A stretch of DNA of 64,000 nucleotides from Luteibacter pinisoli (GCF_006385595.1 NZ_CP041046.1:3782001-3846000), one strand, 5' to 3'; shown: positions 9,113 through 20,520, counted from the stretch's first letter. Numbers and translations: made by a program. The notes: generated by a model from the sequence alone, not told the origin.

Positions 9113-11602
9113 GTGACGCCACGCATCAGCATCCTGCCTAAACGCCGCCTGCTGGCCACCGCCGTCGCCCTCGTGGTCACCGGCGCCGCCATGCAAGCCC
9201 AGGCCCAGTCCACGCCTAACGCAGGTGCGACGCCCGCGGCCCCGGTGGAAACCTGCAAGCTCGGCTCGTTCATGTGCGCCCCGCGCCCGGTGAGCTACCT
9301 GCAGTGCAGCCCCAATGCCAACCTGGACTTCTACGACCCGACGGTCACGAAGGACACCACGCTGCGCAATACGGCCACCACCGACACCGTGTCGAACATC
9401 AACGGCACCGAGGGCGTGAAGGTCGAGACGCCCGAGCCCAACCTGTATCACATGACCGGCGGCGTGCGCCTGCAGCGCGCGGACCAGGTGCTCCAGGCCG
9501 AAGACGTCACCTATAACGCCGACTCCACCGCGTATGACGCGAAGGGCAACGTGCGTTACCAGGAAGCGGGCATGCTGTTGCGTGCGGACCGCATGACCGG
9601 CACGACCACGCCCAACCAGGGCGACGCGGACAACGTCACGTACCAGCTGCTGCAGTCGCGCGGCAACGGCGTGGCCGACCACGCGAAGGTCACCGACCCG
9701 ATGCATGGCCGCATGCGCATGGCCACGTATTCCACGTGCGACGTGGGCAAGCACCAGTGGGAATTCCGCGCCAAGACGGTGGACCTGAACAAGGACACGG
9801 GCGTGGGCGTGGCCCGGAGCGGCACGATGCGCTTCAAGGGCGTGCCCTTCATGTACCTGCCCTACTTCACGTTCCCGCTGGATGACCGGCGCAAGAGCGG
9901 CTTCCTGTATCCGACCTTCGGCTCGTCCAGCCATTCGGGTACGTACCTGACGCTTCCGTACTACCTGAACCTCGCACCGAATTACGATGCGACGATCACG
10001 CCCAGCTATTACACCGAGCGCGGCGCCATGCTCGGCGTCGAGTTCCGCTACCTCACGCCGCGGTCGAACGGCGTGTTCGACGTCAACTACATGGCGAAGG
10101 ACAAGGGGACCGATACGGACTTCGCCTACGGCGACCGTGGCAATTCCGACCAGCGCTATCTCGTCAAGATCACCAACTCGACGGCGCTGGGTGATGGTTT
10201 CATGTTGGGTGCGAGCATCAATCGCGCCTCGGATAACGAGTATTTCCGCGACTTCGGCAACGACCTCTACACCTCGGCCGTCGGCATCCTGTCCTCAAGC
10301 GTCTACATCGCGAAAGGCGGCAAGTACTGGAATGCGGCGCTCGGCGTCGACGACTACCAGAACGTGGATCCGGGCCTGCCCAACTACGTCGAGCCGTACA
10401 AGCGCTGGCCGCGCGGTACGTTCACCTCCGAAATACCTGTCAACTCGTGGCTGGACGTCGGCGTCGATTCGGAAGCCGTGGCCTTCCGCAAAACCGACCG
10501 GGTACCCAACGGAACCCAGCTCGACGGCAACCGCCTTGATCTCGCTCCTTACGTGGCGGGCGACTTTGGCGGCCCATTCTGGTTCGCCCGCCCCCGGCTG
10601 GAATATCGCTACACGGGCTACCAGCTCCAGAACGGCGACTACAAATCGACGTTTCCCGACCGCACCCCGACGCGCTCGGTACCCATCGCCAGCTTTGACA
10701 CGGGCCTGATTTTCGACCGCTCGACCCACCTGTTCGGCTCGGACTACACGCAGACCCTCGAGCCGCGCATCTACTACCTGTACGTGCCGTACCGTAACCA
10801 GGACAAGCTGCCGCTGTTCGACACCAACGAGATGTCGTTCGACTTCTGGCAGCTGTTCACGACGAACCGCTTTGCCGGCGCCGACCGCCAGATGGATGCC
10901 AACAACGTCACGGCGGCCCTCACCACGCGCTTCCTCGACGACAACGGCGTGGAGCGCGTCTCGGCCAGCGTGGGCCAGATCCGCTATCTCAGCGACCAGA
11001 AGGTGCAGATCACCCCGGGCACGCTGCCGACGGACTACAACGGTTCCGACTACGTGGCCCAGTTCGCCATCCAGCTTAACGACAAGTGGCGCGTGAACAG
11101 CTCGTACCAGTGGAATCCCAACGACAAGCAGCGCGTCTATCCCAATCCGGATACGGGCCTGGGCGGCCTGCAGGGCCACGATACCGACCTGGCCACCGTC
11201 CAGTTCCAGCGCCGCATCAAGGGCGACGGCGTCTTCAACTTCTCGTACCGGTACCGCCGGAACGTGATGGAACAATTCGACACCTCCGTGGTCTACCCCG
11301 TGTCGGAACGCTGGCGCGCCCTGGCGCGGTGGGTCTTTGCCCGCCGTGACATCGTGCCGGTGACCGCCGACGGTCTCAGGTTCACCACGTTTGCGTTCTC
11401 GCACCGGACCCTGGAAGCGACCGCGGGTGTCGAATACGACAGCTGCTGCGTGGCTTTCCGCATCCTTGGCCGCCACTACGTCCAGGATTACACCCGCCGG
11501 ACGAACAACGCGATCATGTTTGAGCTTGAATTCAAGGGACTAGGCTCACTGAACCCTCAGTCGGGCGAGTACCTGCGGCGTGCTATCCTTGGCTATCAAT
11601 AA
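9113..11602 (+). CDS. lptD: LPS-assembly outer-membrane protein LptD
   Basis: LptD forms with LptE the outer-membrane translocon that inserts lipopolysaccharide into the outer leaflet. The start is placed at a GTG at 9113, which gives a good signal peptide (KRRLLATAVALVVTGAAMQA, cleavage after AQAQ). An in-frame ATG at 9035 would add 26 unconvincing residues. The N-terminal periplasmic jellyroll (OstA/LptA-like) runs to about residue 250 (VRLQRADQVLQAEDVTYN). The rest is a 26-stranded-type barrel rich in aromatic strands and ends in a C-terminal aromatic/polar residue (GYQ). Cysteines occur near the N-terminus (TCKLG, FMCAP, YLQCS) and as the adjacent pair DSCC near the C-terminus, which matches the disulfide pattern of E. 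coli LptD. It heads the surA-pdxA-rsmA-apaG-apaH operon. Confidence 0.95.
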   Translation: MTPRISILPKRRLLATAVALVVTGAAMQAQAQSTPNAGATPAAPVETCKLGSFMCAPRPVSYLQCSPNANLDFYDPTVTKDTTLRNTATTDTVSNINGTEGVKVETPEPNLYHMTGGVRLQRADQVLQAEDVTYNADSTAYDAKGNVRYQEAGMLLRADRMTGTTTPNQGDADNVTYQLLQSRGNGVADHAKVTDPMHGRMRMATYSTCDVGKHQWEFRAKTVDLNKDTGVGVARSGTMRFKGVPFMYLPYFTFPLDDRRKSGFLYPTFGSSSHSGTYLTLPYYLNLAPNYDATITPSYYTERGAMLGVEFRYLTPRSNGVFDVNYMAKDKGTDTDFAYGDRGNSDQRYLVKITNSTALGDGFMLGASINRASDNEYFRDFGNDLYTSAVGILSSSVYIAKGGKYWNAALGVDDYQNVDPGLPNYVEPYKRWPRGTFTSEIPVNSWLDVGVDSEAVAFRKTDRVPNGTQLDGNRLDLAPYVAGDFGGPFWFARPRLEYRYTGYQLQNGDYKSTFPDRTPTRSVPIASFDTGLIFDRSTHLFGSDYTQTLEPRIYYLYVPYRNQDKLPLFDTNEMSFDFWQLFTTNRFAGADRQMDANNVTAALTTRFLDDNGVERVSASVGQIRYLSDQKVQITPGTLPTDYNGSDYVAQFAIQLNDKWRVNSSYQWNPNDKQRVYPNPDTGLGGLQGHDTDLATVQFQRRIKGDGVFNFSYRYRRNVMEQFDTSVVYPVSERWRALARWVFARRDIVPVTADGLRFTTFAFSHRTLEATAGVEYDSCCVAFRILGRHYVQDYTRRTNNAIMFELEFKGLGSLNPQSGEYLRRAILGYQ

Positions 11603-11632
11603 GTGGGGCAGGCGCCCCGGGCTCCCTATTCG

Positions 11633-13006
11633 ATGAAGCAGATCCTCGCTTATTCCGTGCTCGCCGCTGCCCTCGTGGCGGCCGTGCCTACCGCCCACGC
11701 CCAGCTCATGCCCCAGGCCCAGCCGGCCCAGGCCGGTGGCGCCGCCGTGGGCAATGGCTCGCTCGACCGCATCGTGGCGGTCGTGGATGACGACATCATC
11801 CTGCAGAGCGAGCTGAACGAGGCGATCAACGCCATCGTCAAGCAGTACGCCAACAACCCGGGCCAGCTGCCCCCGCAGGACGTCCTGGCCCGCCAGGTGC
11901 TGGATCGCCTCATCCTGATGAAAATCCAGGTGGCGAAGGCCAACGACCAGAACATCCACGTGACCGACCAGGACGTGGATGCCGCGGTGGCCAACGTGGC
12001 CCAGCAGAACAAGATGTCGCCGGAACAGCTGCGCGCCGCGGTCGAGCAGGACGGCATGCCGTTCGCCTCCTTCCGCCAGCAGCTCTCCGACCAGCTCCTG
12101 ACCCAGAAGCTGCATGAGAGCGTCGTGCGCGACCAGGTGACGGTCACCGACGCCGAAGTGAACAACCTGCTCGCCAGCCCGACCTACAAGGCCGGCGAAG
12201 TGCACCTGGCCCATATCCAGGTCAGCACGCCTGCCGAAGGCGGCGCCGGCGATATCGCCCAGGCGCAGGCCAAGGCGGACGAAGCGATCAAGGCCATCAA
12301 GGGCGGCATGGACTTCAACGCCGCGGCCATCCGCTACTCCGACGCACCCGACGCGCTCGAGGGCGGTGACCTGGGCTGGCGCCGTCTCGACGAAGTGCCG
12401 CCGGCGTTCGCCGACGCGGTGTCGTCGCTCAAGGCCGGCGAAACCACGGCGGCCCTGCGTGGCCCCACCGGTTTCCACATCCTCAAGCTGGTGGAAACCC
12501 GCCAGCCGGGCCGCCAGGTCGTCACCGAGTACCACGCCCGCCAGATCCTGATTAAGCCCTCCGAAATCGTGACCCCGGAGCAGGCCGAGAAGAAGGCGCA
12601 GGACATCTACACCCGCGTGGCCGACAAGCACGAAGACTTCGCCAAGATCGCGAAGGACGACTCGAAGGACACCACCACGGCCAACGCCGGCGGTGACATG
12701 GGCTGGTTCCAGAAGGACGCGTGGGGCCAGGCCATTGCCGGCCAGCTCGACGGCCTGAAGGAAAACGAGGTGTCCAAGCCGTTCCAGACCGACGCCGGCT
12801 GGATCGTCCTGCAGCTGATCGGTACCCGCCAGAGCGACGTCACCGACGAATCGCAGCGTAACCAGGCCCGCCAGGCCATCGGTAACCGCAAGGCGGACGA
12901 AGCCTACGAGAACTTCCTACGCGAGCAGCGTTCGCAGGCCTTCGTCGACATCCGCGTGCCGGAACTCAAGGATCCGGACGACAAGCAGGCTTCGGCCGCG
13001 AAGTAA
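11633..13006 (+). CDS. surA: Periplasmic chaperone and peptidyl-prolyl isomerase SurA
   Basis: SurA escorts unfolded outer-membrane proteins, including LptD, across the periplasm. ATG at 11633 begins a clean signal peptide (MKQILAYSVLAAALVAAVPT, cut after AHA). A helical N-domain follows (LDRIVAVVDDDIILQSELNE near residues 44-63). Two parvulin-type isomerase domains follow: first near 185-285 (HLAHIQVSTP ... GDLGWRRLDEVPPAF ... GFHILKLVE), second near 300-400 (HARQILIKPSE ... GGDMGWFQKDAWGQ ... GWIVLQLIG). A C-terminal helix completes it. The 457 residues fit the family. It starts 30 bases after the lptD stop, in the classic order. Confidence 0.97.
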   Translation: MKQILAYSVLAAALVAAVPTAHAQLMPQAQPAQAGGAAVGNGSLDRIVAVVDDDIILQSELNEAINAIVKQYANNPGQLPPQDVLARQVLDRLILMKIQVAKANDQNIHVTDQDVDAAVANVAQQNKMSPEQLRAAVEQDGMPFASFRQQLSDQLLTQKLHESVVRDQVTVTDAEVNNLLASPTYKAGEVHLAHIQVSTPAEGGAGDIAQAQAKADEAIKAIKGGMDFNAAAIRYSDAPDALEGGDLGWRRLDEVPPAFADAVSSLKAGETTAALRGPTGFHILKLVETRQPGRQVVTEYHARQILIKPSEIVTPEQAEKKAQDIYTRVADKHEDFAKIAKDDSKDTTTANAGGDMGWFQKDAWGQAIAGQLDGLKENEVSKPFQTDAGWIVLQLIGTRQSDVTDESQRNQARQAIGNRKADEAYENFLREQRSQAFVDIRVPELKDPDDKQASAAK

Positions 13007-13010
13007 CGGC

Positions 13011-14006
13011 ATGAACGAGACCACCCTGCCACGGCTCGCCGTCACCGCCGGTGAGCCTGCCGGGGTCGGTCCCGAACTCCTCGCCCGCCTGGCGGCCAGT
13101 GACCTGGCCGCCGACCTCGTCGCCATCACCGATCGCGACCTGCTGGCCGAGGCCGCCGCCCGCTGTGGCCTCGCGCTGCACCTCGCCGATGACGACGGCA
13201 GCCGCCGCACGCACCGCCCCGCCGGACACCTCCGGGTGCGCCACGTGCCGCTGGGCGCGCCGGTGCGCTTCGGCCGTCCCGACCCCGCCAATGCCCGCCA
13301 CGTGCTCGACATGCTCGGCATCGCCGCGGACGGCTGCCTCGACGGCAGATTCGATGCGGTCGTCACCGGCCCGGTGCAGAAGGCGAGCATCAACGATGCC
13401 GGCATCTCCTTCAGCGGCCACACCGAGTTTTTCGCCGAACGCGCGGGTGCCGAGGTGGTGATGATGCTGGCCAGCCCGGAGCTGCGGGTGACCCTGGCCA
13501 CCACGCACCTGCCGCTGTCGGCCGTGCCGGCCGCGATCACGCCGGCCCTGCTCGAACGCACCCTGCGCATCGTCCACGACGCCCTGCGCCAGCACTTCGG
13601 CCTGGCCTCCCCGCGCATCGCCGTGCTCGGCCTGAACCCGCATGCGGGGGAAGACGGCCACATGGGCCGCGAAGAGATCGACACCATCATTCCGCTGCTG
13701 GAGCGCCTGCGCGCCGGCGGCATGGACCTCAGCGGCCCGCTGCCCGCCGACACCGCCTTCGTGCCCGCCATGCGCCCGCGCTATGACGCGGTGCTGGCGA
13801 TGTACCACGACCAGGCGCTGCCCGTGCTCAAGAGCGAGGCGTTCGACCGCACGGTCAACGTCACCCTGGGCCTCCCCTTCATCCGCACGTCCGTCGACCA
13901 CGGCACCGCCCTGGACCTCGCCGGTACCGGCCAGGCCAACCCGGCCAGCCTGTTCGCCGCGACGCGCCTTGCCATTGAGCTTGCCCGCCAGCGGGCCACC
14001 GTATGA
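13011..14006 (+). CDS. pdxA: 4-hydroxythreonine-4-phosphate dehydrogenase PdxA
   Basis: NAD-dependent oxidative decarboxylation of 4-phosphohydroxy-L-threonine in pyridoxal phosphate synthesis. Conserved pieces are AVTAGEPAGVGPELLA at the N-terminus (normally GDPAG, here GEPAG), VVTGPVQKASINDAGISFSGHTEFFA near residues 121-146 with a metal-binding His, LGLNPHAGEDGHMG near 206-219, and MYHDQALPVLK near 264-274 with a second metal His. The 331 residues are normal. The ATG is 5 bases after the surA stop. Its own stop overlaps the rsmA start (ATGA). Confidence 0.96.
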   Translation: MNETTLPRLAVTAGEPAGVGPELLARLAASDLAADLVAITDRDLLAEAAARCGLALHLADDDGSRRTHRPAGHLRVRHVPLGAPVRFGRPDPANARHVLDMLGIAADGCLDGRFDAVVTGPVQKASINDAGISFSGHTEFFAERAGAEVVMMLASPELRVTLATTHLPLSAVPAAITPALLERTLRIVHDALRQHFGLASPRIAVLGLNPHAGEDGHMGREEIDTIIPLLERLRAGGMDLSGPLPADTAFVPAMRPRYDAVLAMYHDQALPVLKSEAFDRTVNVTLGLPFIRTSVDHGTALDLAGTGQANPASLFAATRLAIELARQRATV

Positions 14007-14782
14007 ACGCACGCCCCAAGAAAAGCTTCGGCCAGCACTTCCTCCACGAGAAGCGGTACATCGAGCGCATCGTCTCGTCCATCGCCCCGAAGGATGGCGA
14101 CACCGTCGTCGAGATCGGCCCGGGCGAAGGCGCGATGACCTTGCCCCTGCTCGCGGTGGCGAAGAAGCTCACCGCCATCGAGCTGGATACCGACCTCATC
14201 CCCGGCCTGCAGGAACGCGCGGCGCCCATCGGCGAACTGCGCATCGTGCATTCGGACGTGCTGAAGGTGGATTTCACGGCCCTGGCCAGGGAACTGGGCG
14301 CGGAGCGCCTGCGCATCGCCGGCAACCTGCCCTACTACATTTCCAGCCCCATCCTTTTCCACTGCGTGGAGCACGCCCCGGCCATCCAGGACATGCACTT
14401 CATGCTGCAGAAGGAAGTGGTGGACCGCATGGCGGCCGAGCCGGGCAGCAAGGTGTACGGCCGGCTCAGCGTCATGCTCCAGCTGGTGTGCAAGGTGACC
14501 CCGCTGTTCACGGTGCCGCCGGGGGCATTCCGCCCGCCGCCGAAGGTGGATTCCGCCGTGGTGCGCATGGTGCCGCTTCCGGCCGAGCAGCTGCCGAAGG
14601 CCGATCCGGCGAAAATCCACGCCGTCGTGAAGGCCGCGTTCGCCATGCGGCGTAAGACATTGGCGAATACGCTGAAGGGCCTTGTCGACGAAGCCACCAT
14701 CCGTGAACTCGGCATCGACCCGCGGGCCCGCGCTGAGACGCTCGCGCCCGGGGATTTCGTCAAGCTCGCAAACGCGACCTGA
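14003..14782 (+). CDS. rsmA: 16S rRNA (A1518/A1519) dimethyltransferase RsmA
   Basis: KsgA/Dim1 enzyme that dimethylates two adjacent adenines in helix 45 of 16S rRNA during late 30S assembly. It opens with the typical KKSFGQHFLHEKRYIERIV. S-adenosylmethionine motif I is VVEIGPGEGAMTLPLL near residues 36-51, and the catalytic motif IV is NLPYYISSPILFH near 109-121. The C-terminal helical domain includes FRPPPKVDSAVVRM and AFAMRRKTLANTLKG. The 259 residues are typical. The start overlaps the pdxA stop by 4 bases, so the two are translationally coupled. Confidence 0.97.
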   Translation: MNARPKKSFGQHFLHEKRYIERIVSSIAPKDGDTVVEIGPGEGAMTLPLLAVAKKLTAIELDTDLIPGLQERAAPIGELRIVHSDVLKVDFTALARELGAERLRIAGNLPYYISSPILFHCVEHAPAIQDMHFMLQKEVVDRMAAEPGSKVYGRLSVMLQLVCKVTPLFTVPPGAFRPPPKVDSAVVRMVPLPAEQLPKADPAKIHAVVKAAFAMRRKTLANTLKGLVDEATIRELGIDPRARAETLAPGDFVKLANAT

Positions 14783-14834
14783 ACAGGATACGGGCATACT
14801 TGCCCACCCCCTCCGTGTCCCACACAATCCCCGC

Positions 14835-15218
14835 ATGAACTCGAAAACCCCCTACACGATCGACGTGGAGGTCGAAACCCGCTTCGTACCCGACCAGTCC
14901 CACCCCGGCGATAACCGCTACGTGTTCGCGTATACGATCACGCTGCGCAACGCGGGCGACACGGGTGCGCAGCTGGTCGCGCGGCACTGGGTGATCACGG
15001 ACGCCAACGGCAAGGTGGAAGAAGTGCGTGGCGACGGCGTCGTGGGCGAACAGCCCTGGATGCGCCCCGGCGACACCTACGAATACACGTCCGGCGCGGT
15101 GCTCGAAACCGCGGTGGGTACGATGGCAGGCAGCTACCGGATGGTGGCTGACGACGGCACGCACTTCGACACGCCCATCCCGGCGTTCGTCCTCTCCATT
15201 CCCCGCACGCTGCACTAG
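14835..15218 (+). CDS. apaG: ApaG (CorD) family protein
   Basis: Small all-beta protein of the ApaG/F-box-associated domain family. Its role is linked genetically to Co2+ resistance and Mg2+ homeostasis, but the biochemical function is not settled. The ATG at 14835 starts the usual N-terminus (YTIDVEVETRFVPDQS), followed by YVFAYTITLRN and the diagnostic RHWVITDANG and GVVGEQPWMRPGDTYEYTSG. The 127 residues match the family length. A reading frame extends upstream into rsmA but the extension has no family character. It lies between rsmA and apaH in the conserved order. Confidence 0.96.
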   Translation: MNSKTPYTIDVEVETRFVPDQSHPGDNRYVFAYTITLRNAGDTGAQLVARHWVITDANGKVEEVRGDGVVGEQPWMRPGDTYEYTSGAVLETAVGTMAGSYRMVADDGTHFDTPIPAFVLSIPRTLH

Positions 15219-15226
15219 GACTACGC

Positions 15227-15274
15227 ATGGATAGCGCAAACGCCTGGCAGGGCGACATGAAGCGAGCAACCTGA
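15227..15274 (+). other. Possible 15-codon leader ORF coupled to apaH
   Basis: An ATG at 15227, 8 bases after the apaG stop, opens a 15-codon frame (MDSANAWQGDMKRAT) whose TGA overlaps the apaH start as TGATG. Such overlaps allow ribosomes to re-initiate on the next gene. No clear ribosome site precedes the ATG, and the frame may be chance. Confidence 0.25.
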
Positions 15275-16125
15275 TGGCCGTCTATGCCATTGGCGACGTC
15301 CAGGGTTGCTACCCCGAACTCCAGCGCCTGCTGGAGAAGATCCGTTTCGACCCGGCCGCCGACCAGCTCTGGTTCTGCGGCGACCTAGTCAACCGCGGTG
15401 GCGAATCGCTCGCCACGCTGCGGCTGATCCACTCGCTGCGCGAGCGCAGCATCATCACGCTCGGCAACCACGATCTCTCGCTGCTGGCCATCGGCCAGCG
15501 CCGCGAGGACGCCCAGCAACGGGTGAACCCCGAGCTGCGCGAAGTGCTGTTCGCCGAGGACGCACCGGTGTTGCTCGAGTGGCTGCGCATGCAGAAGCTG
15601 CTGCACCACGACGAAGCGCTCGGCTGGACGATGATCCACGCCGGCCTCGCACCGCTGTGGACGCTGCGCCAGGCACAGCGCGCCGCCATGGAAGTGGAAC
15701 GCGAGCTCGGCAGCGCCCGCCACCAGCGCCTGCTGAAGAACCTCTTCGGCAACCGCCCGCCGGCATGGACCAACCGCCTGCAGGGCGTGGAACGCCACCG
15801 CGCCACCATCAACACCCTGACGCGCATGCGCTACTGCGACGTCAACGGCCGCATCGATTTCGAAGGCAAGGGCGTGCCGGGCACGCAGAAGCCGGGGATG
15901 TACCCGTGGTTCGAAGTGCCGGGCATGCGCAAGCGCGAAACGAAGATCGTCTGCGGGCACTGGTCCGCCCTGGGTCGCTTCGCCGGCCTCGGCGTGTACG
16001 CCATCGACACCGGCTGCGTGTGGGGCGGCCAGCTGACCGCCATGCGCCTGGACAGCGAAGAGCCGCAATACATCACCGTGCAGGCCGAGCCACACCGGCA
16101 AAAGCCCAAGGGCGGCGGGGACTGA
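15274..16125 (+). CDS. apaH: Symmetrical bis(5'-nucleosyl)-tetraphosphatase ApaH
   Basis: Hydrolyses Ap4A to two ADP, and in enterobacteria also removes Np4 caps from RNA. It is a metallophosphoesterase with the motifs AIGDVQGC (residues 5-12), WFCGDLVNRGGES (near 32-44), TLGNHDLSLL (near 63-72) and the C-terminal KIVCGHWSALG. The 283 residues are typical. It is the last gene of the lptD operon; a strong symmetric terminator follows about 115 bases downstream. Confidence 0.97.
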   Translation: MAVYAIGDVQGCYPELQRLLEKIRFDPAADQLWFCGDLVNRGGESLATLRLIHSLRERSIITLGNHDLSLLAIGQRREDAQQRVNPELREVLFAEDAPVLLEWLRMQKLLHHDEALGWTMIHAGLAPLWTLRQAQRAAMEVERELGSARHQRLLKNLFGNRPPAWTNRLQGVERHRATINTLTRMRYCDVNGRIDFEGKGVPGTQKPGMYPWFEVPGMRKRETKIVCGHWSALGRFAGLGVYAIDTGCVWGGQLTAMRLDSEEPQYITVQAEPHRQKPKGGGD

Positions 16126-16162
16126 CGCACTCAGAAAACCCTACATCGCTCCCGATTAGACG

Positions 16163-16230
16163 CTTTTTTTGTACAGCGGCTGTCTTTTCTTTACAAAACG
16201 GGCTCCGGCCGTACTTTTTTTTACAGTGAC
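16163..16230. other. Three phased T-tract/TACA units
   Basis: Between apaH and its terminator lie three T-rich tracts, each ending in a TACA word: TTTTTTTGTACAG (16164-16176), TTTTCTTTACA (16185-16195) and TTTTTTTTACAG (16215-16226). The TACA words start at 16172, 16192 and 16222, that is 20 and 30 bases apart, close to whole helical turns. The composition contrasts sharply with the GC-rich surroundings, so intrinsic DNA curvature or a protein site is possible. Confidence 0.5.
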
Positions 16231-16234
16231 GTAG

Positions 16235-16266
16235 CGAAAAAAAACCCGCCGTGAGGCGGGTTTTTC
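16235..16266. terminator. Bidirectional terminator between apaH and secA
   Basis: CCCGCC (16245-16250) pairs with GGCGGG (16255-16260) around a GTGA loop. An A run (16237-16244) lies on one side and a T run (16261-16265) on the other. The layout gives an intrinsic terminator for apaH on the plus strand and for secA, whose stop is at 16272, on the minus strand. Confidence 0.85.
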
Positions 16267-16271
16267 TTTGG

Positions 16272-18980
<2,709 letters not shown>

Positions 18981-19047
18981 CGATCATCCGGATCTGAAAC
19001 AAAAGGGAATGGCGGTAGGGCGCGAACCCGACCGGCACGAAGGGACG

Positions 19048-19053
19048 ATCATA
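19048..19053 (-). promoter_or_regulatory. Possible -10 element of secA
   Basis: TATGAT on the minus strand lies 68 bases before the secA start and fits a -10 hexamer in five of six positions, but no good -35 is seen at 16-18 bases. This is a weak call based on position and sequence only. Confidence 0.3.
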
Positions 19054-19080
19054 CTACGGGCGTCCCTCATCTTTCCTTCT

Positions 19081-19103
19081 AATGGCGGCGCGGCGCCGCC
19101 ATT
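19081..19103 (-). terminator. GC stem-loop after the M23 peptidase gene
   Basis: A 9-bp perfect stem AATGGCGGC/GCCGCCATT with a 5-base loop lies 10 bases past the M23 stop on the minus strand. No T tract follows, so termination may be partial or the hairpin may protect the 3' end of the message. Confidence 0.4.
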
Positions 19104-19113
19104 CAAGGCCGTC

Positions 19114-20028
19114 TCAGCGGTGGCTGCGAACGAAGGCCAGCGGGTTTACCACGCGATCGTGGTACCAGACCTCGAAATGGACGTGGGAGCCGGTCGAGCG
19201 GCCGGTGGAGCCAGCCCGGGCGATCACGTCGCCCACGTGGACGCGCTGGCCCACGGTGGCCACCAGCTTGCTGTTGTGGGCGTAGCGGGTCATGTAGCCG
19301 TTACCGTGGTCGATCTCGATCACGTCGCCGTAGCCGTTGCGCAGCCCGGCAAAGGTCACCATGCCCTCGGCCACCGCGGTGACCGGCGTCCCCGTGGGCG
19401 CGGCGATATCGATGCCCGTGTGGCGGGCGCTGTGGCCGCTGAACGGGTCCGGGCGGCCACCGAAGAAGGAGGAGATGTAGCCGTTCACCGGCATGCCGGT
19501 GGGGCGCAGGCTGGACTCGATCTTGCGGTCCAGCAGCAGGTCGTTCAGGGCCTGGAGCTGGGCCTGCTGGACGTCAAACTGGCCCGCCAGGTCGTCGATC
19601 CCCTGGTTCAGGGCCGCCGGCGCCATCGCGCCTTCATCCTTGCCCGTGGTCAGTTCCGGGCCGCCCTGGCCGGGATCTTCGTCGAAATTGAACTCACCGT
19701 CGTCGAGCTTGCCGACCTGGGTCAGGCGCTCGCCAAGGGCATTGAGGCGCACCGACTGGGCCTGGAGCTGGCCGAGCTTCACGGCCAGGGCATCGATATC
19801 GCGCTGGGCATCGGCCTGGATCCTGGCGACGCGGGCATCCGCACTGCCCTGCGGCGCGGCGGCGGTGTGGCTCGGGCCAGCGATAGCCAGCGCCAGCGCG
19901 GCACCCATGCCGGCCAGGCCAACGGCACCAGCCACGGCCATCGCGGCGACCTTGCAGCGCATGCGCCGGCAGGCCAGGTCGAGCGTTTTAGGGCCTTTAT
20001 GGCCACGTGGTACGAGTATGATCTGCAT
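19114..20028 (-). CDS. M23 family metallopeptidase, membrane-anchored
   Basis: Likely a murein hydrolase or amidase activator acting in the periplasm. After a basic N-terminus there is one membrane helix (KVAAMAVAGAVGLAGMGAALALAI, about residues 25-48). A coiled-coil-like stretch follows (residues 60-150, ARVARIQADAQRDIDALAVKLGQ). The C-terminal LytM/M23 domain (about 190-300) has the zinc ligands in HTGIDIAAPTGTPV (His and Asp) and HVHFEVWYHDRVVNP (HxH), so it appears catalytically intact. ATG at 20028 is chosen over an upstream in-frame start that would run across dciA; 304 residues result. It diverges from dciA with only 33 bases between the two starts. Confidence 0.9.
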   Translation of the reverse strand: MQIILVPRGHKGPKTLDLACRRMRCKVAAMAVAGAVGLAGMGAALALAIAGPSHTAAAPQGSADARVARIQADAQRDIDALAVKLGQLQAQSVRLNALGERLTQVGKLDDGEFNFDEDPGQGGPELTTGKDEGAMAPAALNQGIDDLAGQFDVQQAQLQALNDLLLDRKIESSLRPTGMPVNGYISSFFGGRPDPFSGHSARHTGIDIAAPTGTPVTAVAEGMVTFAGLRNGYGDVIEIDHGNGYMTRYAHNSKLVATVGQRVHVGDVIARAGSTGRSTGSHVHFEVWYHDRVVNPLAFVRSHR

Positions 20029-20061
20029 CGTTACTTCATCGAATAAGTTCAGCCGGTCTAA

Positions 20062-20520
20062 ATGCCACCGCCGTCCCAGCCATCCCGCCGCCCTACGCGT
20101 GGACTGAAGTCCATCGCGGACGTCGGGCCTGTCGCCAAGCTGGCCCATAAGGCCCGCGAGCTCGACACACTGGACCGCCAGCTGCGCGCGACGTTACCTG
20201 CGCCGTTGCGAGACCACGTCCGCTTTGCGGACATTCGCGACGGCCGGCTCGTCTTCCTTGCGCCCTCGTCGGCCTGGGCTTCCCGGGTGCGCCTTTACCA
20301 GGCGCAGATCCTTGAAGCGGCTCGTGCCATCGGCACAAGGGCCTACTCGGTTGCCGTGAAAGTGGCCCCCCTGCCGGTCGAGGAACCCGCCCCCGACCCG
20401 CTCAAACCGCTTTCCGCCGGGGCGGCCCGTCACCTGAGGGCTGCCGCGGCGTCACTCTCCGATCCCACGTTGCGGGATCTCTTCCTTGGGTTGGCCGACG
20501 TGGCCGATAAGCCCGAGTAA
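20062..20520 (+). CDS. dciA: DciA-type (DUF721) replicative helicase loader
   Basis: DciA proteins load the DnaB helicase in bacteria that lack the phage-derived loaders DnaC/DnaI. The 152-residue protein shows the DUF721 pattern: a basic N-terminus, then DRQLRATLPAPLRDHVRFADIRDGRLVFLAPSSAWASRVRLYQAQIL (residues about 38-85), where the strand-helix core and the SSAWASRLR-like motif are characteristic. A low-complexity C-terminal helix follows (GAARHLRAAAASLSDPTLRDLF). The family call rests on this motif and on gene context, as DUF721 genes of Xanthomonadales and pseudomonads sit beside secA/lpxC. Its start is 33 bases from the divergent M23 gene. Confidence 0.8.
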   Translation: MPPPSQPSRRPTRGLKSIADVGPVAKLAHKARELDTLDRQLRATLPAPLRDHVRFADIRDGRLVFLAPSSAWASRVRLYQAQILEAARAIGTRAYSVAVKVAPLPVEEPAPDPLKPLSAGAARHLRAAAASLSDPTLRDLFLGLADVADKPE

